From Ferrovibrio sp. (GTDB taxonomy: Bacteria; Pseudomonadota; Alphaproteobacteria; Ferrovibrionales; Ferrovibrionaceae): a DNA stretch of 64,000 nt. The stretch's first letter is position 1, and every line of letters starts with the position of its first letter. Both the position numbers and the translations under genes were made by a program. Shown here in pieces: positions 17,203 to 25,574 of this stretch. The notes beneath the pieces are model-generated. The model searched no databases. It was not told where the DNA came from and was given only the letters and a program-made list of their open reading frames with translations. The DNA lies in contig NZ_JAGOLP010000007.1 in the NCBI RefSeq assembly GCF_017994015.1, positions 1 through 64,000 of the forward strand. The letters are read 5' to 3'.

Positions 17203-18222
17203 TCAACCCAGCGGATGCAAAATCTGTTTCGCCGCCGGCAGCGCGCCCAGCGGCTCGGCTTCCCAAACCCCGCGCGCCACGGCACGGGCGACACAATCGG
17301 CGGCAATGCTGCCGATCCGCGCCACCAGACGGGCGGCGCCAGCCTCATCGCCCGGCTGCCCGGCCCAGGAAGGCAGCGCCAGCGCAAATAATGTATCGCC
17401 ATCAAACGGTGTATGCACCGGGCGGATGGCGCGGGCCAGGCCATCCTGCGCCATGGTGGCAATGTGGCGCAAGGCGGTCTTGTCGAGCCGCGCATTGGTG
17501 GCCACCACGCCGATGCAGGTATGGCCGCCGATGCGGCTTTCGGGCGGCAATTCGTGATCGGCGCCAGCCCCGGCAGGCACACAGCCCAGGCCGCCGAATT
17601 CGGCGCCGCATTCCCAGGGCGCGGCCCAGAAGGCTTTGTTGCCCGGGCCGAGCACACTGCCGACCGGATTGGCCGCCACCAGCGCGGCAACGATCAGGCC
17701 ATCCGCCGCTTGCCATGAAGCCGAACCGATGCCGCCCTTGAGCCGGCCGGCCGCCGCGCCATAGCCGGCGCCGGCATTGCCAAGCGCAAAATCCTCTGTC
17801 GCCGCCTCGCAGGCAGCGAAGCCGAGCCGGCGATAGGGCGGCTCGTCCGGCCAATCCTTGTTGCCGCCATTGCCGAGATCAAACAGGATCGCCGCCGGTA
17901 CAATCGGCGCCACCATGCCATGCACCGGAAAGCCGCGGCCCTGCCGCGCCAGCCAGTGGGTGACACCGGACGCCGCATCCAGGCCGAATACCGAGCCGCC
18001 AGCCAATGCAATGGCATCGATCTGCTGCACCATGGCCTGCGGCTGCAACAGATCAGTCTCGCGTGTGCCCGGCCCGCCGCCGCGCACATCCACGCTTGCC
18101 GCCACGCGGGCATCCGGCAGGATCACGGTCACACCGCTGCGCACCACCGCATCATGCGCCTGGCCCACACGGATTCCCGGCACATCGCTGAGCAGATTGA
18201 GCCGCCCGGGGGCGCCGCCCAT
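17203..18222 (-). CDS. P1 (S58, DmpA-type) family peptidase
   Basis: A 339-residue N-terminal-nucleophile hydrolase of the DmpA/BapA type. Members self-cleave before a serine in a Gly-Ser or Gly-Thr step to make two subunits. The likely site here is in LKGGIGSAS. Other family blocks are VPGIRVGQAHD near the start, ALAGGSVFGLDAASGV, and IGVVATNARLDKTAL. Relatives are L-aminopeptidase/D-esterases or beta-peptidyl aminopeptidases. The ATG at 18222 is used because GGGAGGA lies just upstream and the protein then begins MGGAPGRLNLLSDVPG. It is followed by a peptide-type binding protein, so uptake and hydrolysis may be linked. Confidence 0.87.
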   Translation of the reverse strand: MGGAPGRLNLLSDVPGIRVGQAHDAVVRSGVTVILPDARVAASVDVRGGGPGTRETDLLQPQAMVQQIDAIALAGGSVFGLDAASGVTHWLARQGRGFPVHGMVAPIVPAAILFDLGNGGNKDWPDEPPYRRLGFAACEAATEDFALGNAGAGYGAAAGRLKGGIGSASWQAADGLIVAALVAANPVGSVLGPGNKAFWAAPWECGAEFGGLGCVPAGAGADHELPPESRIGGHTCIGVVATNARLDKTALRHIATMAQDGLARAIRPVHTPFDGDTLFALALPSWAGQPGDEAGAARLVARIGSIAADCVARAVARGVWEAEPLGALPAAKQILHPLG

Positions 18223-18318
18223 GTCATGTCCTCCCGCATCTGCGAAGGAGGCGATGCTAACCAAGGCCGGCGTATCAGGCCAGCCTTGGGCAAGCATGAG
18301 ATTGTTTGTAGGCGGGCG

Positions 18319-20454
18319 TTACATATTGGCCGCCTTCGGCCCCTGTGCCAGCGGATAGCCATATACCTTGACCAGCGGCATGGCTTCCGGGTCGATGGCA
18401 TGCACCGCCAGCTTGCCGCCCATGCAGGCGCCTTCGAAAGAGCCGACATTGAGGCCGGTATAGATCCAGTCGCCGGCAATCACCAGATTGCTGAAACCAC
18501 TATCCCAGGCCTTGAGGCGATATTGCGTGCTGCCCGGCGGCGAGGTGACATAGCGCTCGGTGGGATCAATATTGGCTTTCCAGAATTGCTGTGCAAAACG
18601 CGAGATGCCGATGCTGCCGGCATCATCCTTGATGCAGGTGAGCAATGAAAAATCCAGGCTGATCGGATCGCCCGGCGGGTTGTTGCTGTTCACCGTGGCC
18701 TTGGGCAGCAGCACGCCGGTGGCGGCCTGCAAAAACTGCTGCGACTGATATTGCACCCGCGCCTTCTCGCGCAACGGATAGGTATGATCGCTGAATGGCG
18801 GCTGCGGCTGATATTGCGGCGTGCAGCCGGAGAAATACAGCAAGGTCTGTGGCAGATTATCCACCGGCCACAATTCCTTGCCGATCAGATCAGTGAAATC
18901 GGCCACGCCATCGGTGGGATTGACAAAGGTGGCGCCGATCAGGATGTCCGTATTCTTATAGGTGATCGGATAGCCCATCTGCTGCATGGTCGGCTTGAGC
19001 CAGATTTGCAGCGTCTGGGTCTGCACCGTCTTGATCGCATCCACCATCGCCGGCCAGCGCGGATCGGCCGCCAGTAATTGCGGCATCAGATACGGAATGG
19101 CACCGATCGAGAGCGCCGAAATCACAATATCATAATCAGTGCCGGCCTTGAGCCGCTTCTCAGCCACCGGCAACCAGCTCGACCAGTAGCTTTCGATATC
19201 CACCCCGGTGGTATCCATATTGTGGCGCAAAGCCTCGCCCTGCTCCAACTGGTCATAAAGCGGCCGATCCGGCCAGCAGGGCAAGGTGCCGGGCAGTTCG
19301 GCGAAATCCGGCAGCTTGAGATAGAGCAGCGGATCGTAGCCCTTGGCGGCATCCTTCGGCGTCGCCTGCACATCGATCACCACTTCGCCGACCGATTTGC
19401 CATCCGCGCCAAGCGTCAATTCGCGCACCTTGTGGAACAGCTCGAATTTCACGCCGTATTTGTCGCGCAGCAACTGATACAGCGGCGCCACCACGGTATC
19501 GCCGGTGCCGGCGCGGAACAGCCAGCCGAACGAGCCGAGATAGGCGAATTCGCGCAGGGTCCAGTGCAGATAGGCACCCGCCGCCATCGTGGCCGGCCGC
19601 GATGTGTCGCCCATCGGGTATTGATACGACAGGTTCGGCGTGTTCAGGCTGAGCGGCGAGGAAATTGTCAGCGGCGAGGCGCCATGGCGGGCAAACCAGG
19701 CGGCGAAATCCTCATTGTCGAGCTGGTCGAAACCCTTGGTCAGCACGTCATCCTTGATGACGCCGCGGATCATGGTGAGGAAATAATCCAGCGTGATGTA
19801 GAGATGCCGCAATGTATCGTTATTGACGATCAGCGTTTCCACTGCATGTTTGAACCATTTCCAGAATTCCTCAATCGCCGCCAGCAGACCGCCGGCATCG
19901 CGCTCCACCAGATCGGCCATGCGCTTGAACAGCCGCCCGGCAATCTCGCCCTGGATGATGCCGATCCCGCTCTTGTCGGCATGGTGCGAAAACAGCTTGG
20001 CGAGGAAATCCACCACCGCCTTGATCCAGTAGCGCAGGCTGGGCAAAGCCTCGGCTTCCCAGGGCTTGAGATCGTTGCTCGGCACCGTGATCGGCCAGTT
20101 GACCCAGCGGTAGTCGCGGAATTCCCAGCACATCACGCTGTTGACCGGATAAAACGCCTCTTCAAATGTAGCCATCGGATCAATGCCGGGCTGGCGGCCA
20201 AGCTGGTCATAGCAGGCCGTCATCATGCCCAGCGTGTTGTAATACGAACCGAGGAAACCATGGATGCCATGCTCCTCGATGCGATAGGCGTAATCCATGT
20301 TGCGGCCGGTGGCGCATTTACCACCCAGGCGCCAGCCATGCTGATACACGGTGATGTCGTAACGCTCGGACGCGCCGGGCCGACTGGCGAGATAAAACGC
20401 GCTGGTGAGCGCGGCCACGCCGCCGCCCAGAATAACAATTTTCTGCTTTGTCAT
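18319..20454 (-). CDS. Large FAD-dependent oxidoreductase (amine oxidase / phytoene desaturase-like)
   Basis: A 711-residue flavoprotein. The N-terminal dinucleotide-binding motif VILGGGVAALTSAFYLA and the arginine-glycine motif GWRLGGKC place it among amine-oxidase/carotenoid-desaturase-like enzymes. The C-terminal FAD motif is seen in LVIAGDWIYTGLNVGSFEGACMGG. It is much longer than typical desaturases (about 500) because of a helical middle region (about 130-260). The substrate is unknown. The ATG at 20454 has GGGGGAG upstream. It follows the methyltransferase gene by 57 bases and probably belongs to the same minus-strand operon as the ABC protein and the cyclic-nucleotide-binding protein. 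The P1 peptidase starts 96 bases downstream. Confidence 0.75.
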   Translation of the reverse strand: MTKQKIVILGGGVAALTSAFYLASRPGASERYDITVYQHGWRLGGKCATGRNMDYAYRIEEHGIHGFLGSYYNTLGMMTACYDQLGRQPGIDPMATFEEAFYPVNSVMCWEFRDYRWVNWPITVPSNDLKPWEAEALPSLRYWIKAVVDFLAKLFSHHADKSGIGIIQGEIAGRLFKRMADLVERDAGGLLAAIEEFWKWFKHAVETLIVNNDTLRHLYITLDYFLTMIRGVIKDDVLTKGFDQLDNEDFAAWFARHGASPLTISSPLSLNTPNLSYQYPMGDTSRPATMAAGAYLHWTLREFAYLGSFGWLFRAGTGDTVVAPLYQLLRDKYGVKFELFHKVRELTLGADGKSVGEVVIDVQATPKDAAKGYDPLLYLKLPDFAELPGTLPCWPDRPLYDQLEQGEALRHNMDTTGVDIESYWSSWLPVAEKRLKAGTDYDIVISALSIGAIPYLMPQLLAADPRWPAMVDAIKTVQTQTLQIWLKPTMQQMGYPITYKNTDILIGATFVNPTDGVADFTDLIGKELWPVDNLPQTLLYFSGCTPQYQPQPPFSDHTYPLREKARVQYQSQQFLQAATGVLLPKATVNSNNPPGDPISLDFSLLTCIKDDAGSIGISRFAQQFWKANIDPTERYVTSPPGSTQYRLKAWDSGFSNLVIAGDWIYTGLNVGSFEGACMGGKLAVHAIDPEAMPLVKVYGYPLAQGPKAANM

Positions 20455-20511
20455 GATGCCGGCTCCCCCTGGAATGTCAGAACAACACTCCACTATAAGC
20501 CGAGCATCATT

Positions 20512-21000
20512 TCAAGTTATCGCATAAAGGAAGTAGCGATCCGGCGGAATATCGACAGGTGCCTGCAAGGGCTGCAACCGGGCATGCGCCAGACGCTGGT
20601 CTGACAGCACAATGCCGCCGGGCCGGCCCAGGCCGGGCAGCAGGTCTGAAAGCCAGGCGGCCTGGCGTGCATTGGCCGCCGCATCGCCCGAGCCGGTATC
20701 GCAATGGATCAGCGCCGCCACCGCGCCCTGGCTGGCAGCAAAGGCCGGCAGGGTGGCGGCGAATTCGCCCAGCACCAGGAAAGGCGCCGCCGGCTTGGAT
20801 AACGGATGCGCGTTATCGGCCCGATCAAAGGCATAAATCTCGCGGCCGGGCAGTTTTTCGCGCAAATGATCAAAAGTGCGGCCATTGCCCAGGCCCACTT
20901 CCAGCACCGGGCCGGGTATGGCGGCGATGGCGCCAGCGGCCCAATCGAGCACAGCGCGCTGCGCCGTCACGCGGCGAATAAAACTATCAAGACGGCTCAT
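20512..21000 (-). CDS. Small class I SAM-dependent methyltransferase
   Basis: A 162-residue protein with the SAM-binding motif VLEVGLGNGRTFDHL (about residues 32-46), an acidic motif-II residue in IYAFDRADN and a motif-IV-like ALIHCDTGSGD. Only the Rossmann core is present, with little room for a substrate domain. The substrate cannot be predicted. It lies 9 bases after the cyclic-nucleotide-binding gene. Confidence 0.75.
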   Translation of the reverse strand: MSRLDSFIRRVTAQRAVLDWAAGAIAAIPGPVLEVGLGNGRTFDHLREKLPGREIYAFDRADNAHPLSKPAAPFLVLGEFAATLPAFAASQGAVAALIHCDTGSGDAAANARQAAWLSDLLPGLGRPGGIVLSDQRLAHARLQPLQAPVDIPPDRYFLYAIT

Positions 21001-21009
21001 GCTGCCAGC

Positions 21010-21456
21010 CTATTTCGCCCGCGCGGCGCGCAGATCGGCAGTGGTGCGCTCCAGGCGCTGCGCCAGCACGCGCATGATCTCGATGGCAATCTGCGGAAAA
21101 TCGTTGATCAGGCGGAAAAACAAATCCTTGGCGATGCGCAGGGTGATCAATTCGCTCACGGCGGTGACGGTGGCGGTGCGCGGCACATCGCACAGGATGG
21201 CGATCTCGCCAACAAAATCATGCTGCTTCAATCGCGCCACACTGAGCGGCCCGCCCGGTGTGTTGACGGTGACATCGGCCTCGCCGCCGAAGATGACATA
21301 GGCGGCATCGCCCGGGTCGCCCTGGTGAAACAGCACATCGCCCGGCTTGTAGATGATGCGCTGGCTGGTGAAGGCCAGCAGCTTCAGCTTCGCCGGCTCG
21401 ATCTTGGCAAAGAGCGGAATACGCCGCAGCGCTTCAACTTCCTCGTTCAGACTCAT
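21010..21456 (-). CDS. Cyclic nucleotide-binding domain protein
   Basis: A 148-residue protein consisting almost wholly of a CNB domain: the beta roll YKPGDVLFHQGDPGDAAYVIFGG and the phosphate-binding cassette FVGEIAILCDVPRTATVTA, with the conserved Glu and Arg that hold a cyclic nucleotide. There is no helix-turn-helix, so it is not a Crp-type regulator. The ATG at 21456 (MSLNEEVEALRRIPLF) is chosen because the upstream extension would overlap the ABC gene. It is sandwiched between the degenerate ABC protein and the methyltransferase and may sense cAMP/cGMP for that system. Confidence 0.85.
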   Translation of the reverse strand: MSLNEEVEALRRIPLFAKIEPAKLKLLAFTSQRIIYKPGDVLFHQGDPGDAAYVIFGGEADVTVNTPGGPLSVARLKQHDFVGEIAILCDVPRTATVTAVSELITLRIAKDLFFRLINDFPQIAIEIMRVLAQRLERTTADLRAARAK

Positions 21457-21487
21457 GACACTCAGCCCCCTCGTTTCAAGCTGCGGC

Positions 21488-24139
21488 TCAACCGGCCAGC
21501 ATCTGCTTGAAGCCCGTATTATGTTCGGCCAGTTCGGCAAAACGGCCCTGCGCCACCAGCCGGCCCTCTTCCAGCACCAGCACCAGATCAAAGCCTTCGG
21601 CATCGGCGGCGCGTTGCAAAGACCAGACCAGGCCGGCTCCGGCGCGCCGCTCCAGCATGGCGCGCAGCACCGCAGCATGGCTGCGTGGATCGAGCGAAGC
21701 GGTGCTTTCAGAGAGCATGATCCAATCCGGATTCTTGAGCAAGGCGCGGGCTATCGCCAGTTTCTGGCGCTGCGCAGCGCCGAGCCGGGCGCCGGCAATG
21801 CCAACTTCGAACAGGAAACCCACTTCGATGATCGGCTCGCGCAGGCCGCATTGTGCGATCACATCGGCCATCACGCGGCCGATCTTCTCCTGCGCCTGGG
21901 CCTGACCATAGGCCACGCGGCCAAACAGGATGTTGTCGACGATGCTGGCCGAGGCGGTGAATTGCTCGGGATCAAAGAAGGCGATGGCAGCGCGGCGCTC
22001 GGCCGGCAGGGTATCGGCAAAAATCTTGCGGGCGCGCAGAATGGCGGCGCGCTCGGCTTCGTCGAAATGCCCCAGGCGATGCCGCGCCAGGATCAGCTTG
22101 AACGGCAGCGCCATCAGCCGCGCCCTGTCGGCCTCGGCCACCTGGTTCAGCATGTCGGGCCGCACGCGGGCGATCAGTTCCTTGTATTCCGGCAGGTCAT
22201 CCGACGAGATGAAACTGAATTGCTGGAAGAATTCATGATCCGGCGGCAGGTCGGCGAACAATTCCACCATGGTGGAGGCCACTTCATGGCCGATCTGCAA
22301 GAAGCGCTCGCGCAGGCCAACGGCATCCAGCACCTGCATCATATGCGGATCGCGCGCCATGGTGTCGACATTGTAGGCGCCGTCGCGGGCGGTGCCGAAG
22401 ATCAGGTTTTCCGCCACCGTGGCATTGCTGTTGTAGCGTTCCGGGTCCCAGCCTTCGACCAGATCGGCGATATCGCCATCGGCCAGCCGCGAGCGGAAGG
22501 CCCTGCGTGCTTCCAGCACCTGCTCGGCCAGCGCGGCCTGGCGCTTTGGATCAATCGTGCCGCGCATGCCATATTGATACACATCCTCATCGAAGGCGGC
22601 GACATGCAAGGCGGCAATGGCCTGCTTGGTCAATTCCTCCGGACTGGCAGCACCGGCACGGCTGAAATTGGTCCAGTCGGCATCAATATCGTGCAGGATA
22701 TTGCCCGAGGCGCGCAATTCCACCATCTCGCGCTCATATTGGCGCTTGTGGCGCTCGTCGCGCTGCTTCGGCCGCACCGGCCGCTGGCGCAGGCCCAGCA
22801 GCAGATTGTCGCCCAAAGTGGCATTGAAGATGTGCGATGCGGCGCCAACATAGGCCAATTGCCGCCCGGTGACGGTTTCCGGCAGGTCGGCCAGAACATG
22901 GCCGTTGATCGTGATCTTGCCGCGGCTCGGCTCCTGCAAACGCGCCAGCACTTGCAGCAAGTCTTCGCGCCCGGCGCCGCCCAGCACCGCCACGCGGGCC
23001 GGCCAGGGCAGCGTCAGGCTGATACCGTCCAGCACCGCAACACCCTGATCGTCCTGCATCGACACGGCGTTGAGCGTTATTGGCCCGGTCAGGGCCACCG
23101 GCTCGGCCGGCTCGCTCAGCAGATCGTCAATCGGCCGCATGCCGGGCGGCTCGAACTGCGTCACCACCTGCTCGTATTTCTGCTTCACATCCTCGCGGGT
23201 CTGGTAATGGTTGAGCAATTCCTTCCACGGCGCCGCCATTTCCTTATGCGCGTTCACCGCCGCAATCACGGTGCCTACATCCATCTGGCCCTTGATGACG
23301 AAATAGCCGCCGATGGCATAGAAGAAGAACGGCCCGAGCTGCTGGATGAAATTATTGACGAATTTAATGACAAATTTACGCTGAAAAATCTCCACCCGTA
23401 TCCAGTAGCTCACCCCCAGCCGCTTGGCGAAATCGGCCAGCATGCGGTTGGAATTGTCATGCGTATGCACTTCCAGCACGCCGGTCACGGTCTCGCCGAT
23501 GCGATCTGACAGTTTGCGCTGGTTCTTGATCCGCTCCTTGCCCAGCGCGCGCACATGGCGCTGCAATTTCGGCACGATGTAGAACTGGATCGGATACAGC
23601 GCCACGGCGGCCAGCGCCATCACCGGATTCTGGATCATCAAGAATCCGAAAATCACCAGCAGCATGCCGCCCTGGAAAATCGGCAGCGCAAAACTTTCGC
23701 CGATGAAGCCGCCCACCGGCTCCACTTCGGCGATGATCATCGGGATGATTTCGCCCTGGCTGGTCTTGCGGAAGGTGGGCAGCGGAAAGCGCAGCACCTG
23801 CGCGTATAAATCATAGCGCAGGCGGCGCAGCATACGCTCGCCGGCAATGCCCTGAAATACGTTGATAACGTATTTGAAGCCCTGCTGGATCACCACCAGC
23901 ACCAGGAAACCGAAGCACAGCACCAGCAGATATTGCACCGCATCAAGCTGCAGCCAGCCGAGGCCGAACAGATCAAGCGGATACTGCACGCCCTTGCCGG
24001 CAATGCCCTCGTTGATAATCGTCTTGGGCATCGACAGGTAATAATAATACGGGATGAATGAGGCAATCGAGAGCAGGGTGATGATGACCTGCTGCTTCAG
24101 GCTATGCCTGATAATGAATTTGTAGAGGTTCTTTTCCAC
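21488..24139 (-). CDS. ABC-type membrane protein with degenerate, segment-triplicated nucleotide-binding domain
   Basis: An 883-residue protein. Residues 1 to about 320 form an ABC exporter transmembrane domain with several hydrophobic helices. From about 350 an ABC-like NBD follows, but the key motifs are lost. The Walker A position reads LGGAGREDLL (386-395) with no GK[ST]. The signature position reads ARLGAAQRQK. The Walker B aspartate is replaced in WIMLSESTASLD. The switch histidine is missing in VWSLQRAAD. An insert of about 290 residues repeats the segment after the Q loop: ATLGDNLLLG (440), ATVAENLIFG (573) and ASIVDNILFG (731). Normal fused exporters have about 580-600 residues. It starts a minus-strand operon divergent from the glycosyltransferase operon. 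Confidence 0.8.
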   Translation of the reverse strand: MEKNLYKFIIRHSLKQQVIITLLSIASFIPYYYYLSMPKTIINEGIAGKGVQYPLDLFGLGWLQLDAVQYLLVLCFGFLVLVVIQQGFKYVINVFQGIAGERMLRRLRYDLYAQVLRFPLPTFRKTSQGEIIPMIIAEVEPVGGFIGESFALPIFQGGMLLVIFGFLMIQNPVMALAAVALYPIQFYIVPKLQRHVRALGKERIKNQRKLSDRIGETVTGVLEVHTHDNSNRMLADFAKRLGVSYWIRVEIFQRKFVIKFVNNFIQQLGPFFFYAIGGYFVIKGQMDVGTVIAAVNAHKEMAAPWKELLNHYQTREDVKQKYEQVVTQFEPPGMRPIDDLLSEPAEPVALTGPITLNAVSMQDDQGVAVLDGISLTLPWPARVAVLGGAGREDLLQVLARLQEPSRGKITINGHVLADLPETVTGRQLAYVGAASHIFNATLGDNLLLGLRQRPVRPKQRDERHKRQYEREMVELRASGNILHDIDADWTNFSRAGAASPEELTKQAIAALHVAAFDEDVYQYGMRGTIDPKRQAALAEQVLEARRAFRSRLADGDIADLVEGWDPERYNSNATVAENLIFGTARDGAYNVDTMARDPHMMQVLDAVGLRERFLQIGHEVASTMVELFADLPPDHEFFQQFSFISSDDLPEYKELIARVRPDMLNQVAEADRARLMALPFKLILARHRLGHFDEAERAAILRARKIFADTLPAERRAAIAFFDPEQFTASASIVDNILFGRVAYGQAQAQEKIGRVMADVIAQCGLREPIIEVGFLFEVGIAGARLGAAQRQKLAIARALLKNPDWIMLSESTASLDPRSHAAVLRAMLERRAGAGLVWSLQRAADAEGFDLVLVLEEGRLVAQGRFAELAEHNTGFKQMLAG

Positions 24140-24240
24140 GCCATGCCCCCTGCGGCCCGGGCGCAGCTTATACTAGGCCGTAAGCAGCCGCCAACCGCTC
24201 CGTCAAGGGCAGATAACCGCCGTTACCCTATATTAATGTA

Positions 24241-24282
24241 TAGAGCGGTAGCGCCGCTCTACCCCTTGGCCCGAGCCGGGCC
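24241..24282. promoter_or_regulatory. Two adjacent palindromes in the divergent promoter region
   Basis: TAGAGCGG-TAGCG-CCGCTCTA (24241-24261) is a perfect 8-bp inverted repeat, and GGCCCG-AGC-CGGGCC (24268-24282) follows. Neither is followed by a T run, so they look like protein-binding or RNA-leader elements. They lie 48-89 bases before the first glycosyltransferase start. The AT-rich TATATTAATGTATAG just upstream may be a promoter. Confidence 0.35.
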
Positions 24283-24329
24283 GGCATGCAATAGTCGGCA
24301 AGGCAAGTCACACCCTGGGGGGTTCCAGC

Positions 24330-25574
24330 ATGGTGTCGCGCAGCGACGGTACGCGTGTGCTGATCTACAGCCACGACACGTTCGGCCTCGGCCATTTGCG
24401 CCGTTGCCGCACGATTGCGCATGCCCTGGTGGAGAGCAACCCGGACATGTCGGTGTTGATTCTCTCCGGTTCACCGATCATCGGCAGTTTCGACTTCCGC
24501 TCACGGGTGGATTTTGTGCGCATTCCTGGCGTCATCAAGTTGCGTGACGGCCAGTATAATTCACTCAACCTGCCGATCCATATCGAAGAGACGTTGAAGC
24601 TGCGCGCGGAGATCATCCAGCATACCGCGCGGATTTTTGATCCGGATATCTTCATTGTCGACAAGGAGCCGCTTGGCCTGCGCGGCGAAGTGGCCGATAC
24701 GCTGCGTATGTTGAAGGCGCGCGGCACCAAGCTGGTGCTCGGCCTGCGCGATGTGATGGACGAGCCGAAGGCGCTGGAGCCGGAATGGCGCCGCAAGAAT
24801 GTGATGCCGGCCTTGCGTAATCTCTACGACCAGATCTGGGTTTATGGCCTGCCGCAATTCTGCGATCCGCTGGAAGGCATCGACCTGCCTGACAAGGTGG
24901 CGCGCAAGATCGTTTATACCGGCTATCTGCCGCGCAGTTCATCGGAACCGCCCAGCGAGCATCAATTGCCGGAAATCACCCAGCGCCCCTTCCTGCTGGT
25001 CACACCCGGCGGCGGCGGCGATGGCGAAGGCCTGATCGAATGGGTGTTGCGCGCCTATGAAAGCAGCGAGATCGTGCCCTATCCGGCTTTGCTGGTGCTG
25101 GGGCCGTTCATGCAGCGCGAACGGCGCAGCGAATTCCTCGCTCGCGTCGCCAAGCTGCCGCGCATAGAGGCCATCACCTTCGATGCCCATATGGAGCATC
25201 TGGTGCAGAATGCCGTGGGCGTGGTGGCCATGGGCGGCTACAACACCTTCTGCGAAATCCTGTCGCTGAACAAACGCGCCATCATCGTGCCGCGCAAGAA
25301 GCCGCGCATGGAACAGTATATCCGCGCCGCCCGGGCGCAGGAGCTGGGCTTGGTGCGCATGCTGGAAGACGACGAAAGTTATGATGCCGCCGTCATGGCG
25401 GCTGCCCTGCGCGCCCTGCCGCGCCAGCGCCTGCCTTCGGAAGTGGTGATCCCCGGCCTGCTGGAGGGCTTGGAGAATGTCAACCGCCTGGTGCAGCCAT
25501 GGCTGCGCCCGGTGCCGCGCGATGCCGAGGCCGGCCAGGACGATGCCAATCGGGTGGTTGAGTTCCGCGCGTGA
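24330..25574 (+). CDS. Predicted GT-B glycosyltransferase (COG4671/MurG-like), copy 1
   Basis: A 414-residue protein with the GT-B layout of MurG-like enzymes. The N-terminal loop YSHDTFGLGHLRRC is typical of this predicted glycosyltransferase group. The C-terminal donor-binding domain is seen in VTPGGGGDGEGL and MGGYNTFCEILSLNKRAIIVPR followed by MEQYIRAARAQELG. No membrane helix is present. It opens the plus-strand operon, and its TGA overlaps the GTG start of the next gene. A second, diverged relative is the fifth gene of the operon. The sugar and acceptor are unknown. Confidence 0.82.
   Translation: MVSRSDGTRVLIYSHDTFGLGHLRRCRTIAHALVESNPDMSVLILSGSPIIGSFDFRSRVDFVRIPGVIKLRDGQYNSLNLPIHIEETLKLRAEIIQHTARIFDPDIFIVDKEPLGLRGEVADTLRMLKARGTKLVLGLRDVMDEPKALEPEWRRKNVMPALRNLYDQIWVYGLPQFCDPLEGIDLPDKVARKIVYTGYLPRSSSEPPSEHQLPEITQRPFLLVTPGGGGDGEGLIEWVLRAYESSEIVPYPALLVLGPFMQRERRSEFLARVAKLPRIEAITFDAHMEHLVQNAVGVVAMGGYNTFCEILSLNKRAIIVPRKKPRMEQYIRAARAQELGLVRMLEDDESYDAAVMAAALRALPRQRLPSEVVIPGLLEGLENVNRLVQPWLRPVPRDAEAGQDDANRVVEFRA

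Noticed and set aside
21353-23509. 718-codon plus-strand frame opposite the ABC-like gene
   Set aside because: Its composition is that of a shadow frame, rich in His, Gln and Arg. The ABC-like frame on the other strand has clear domains.
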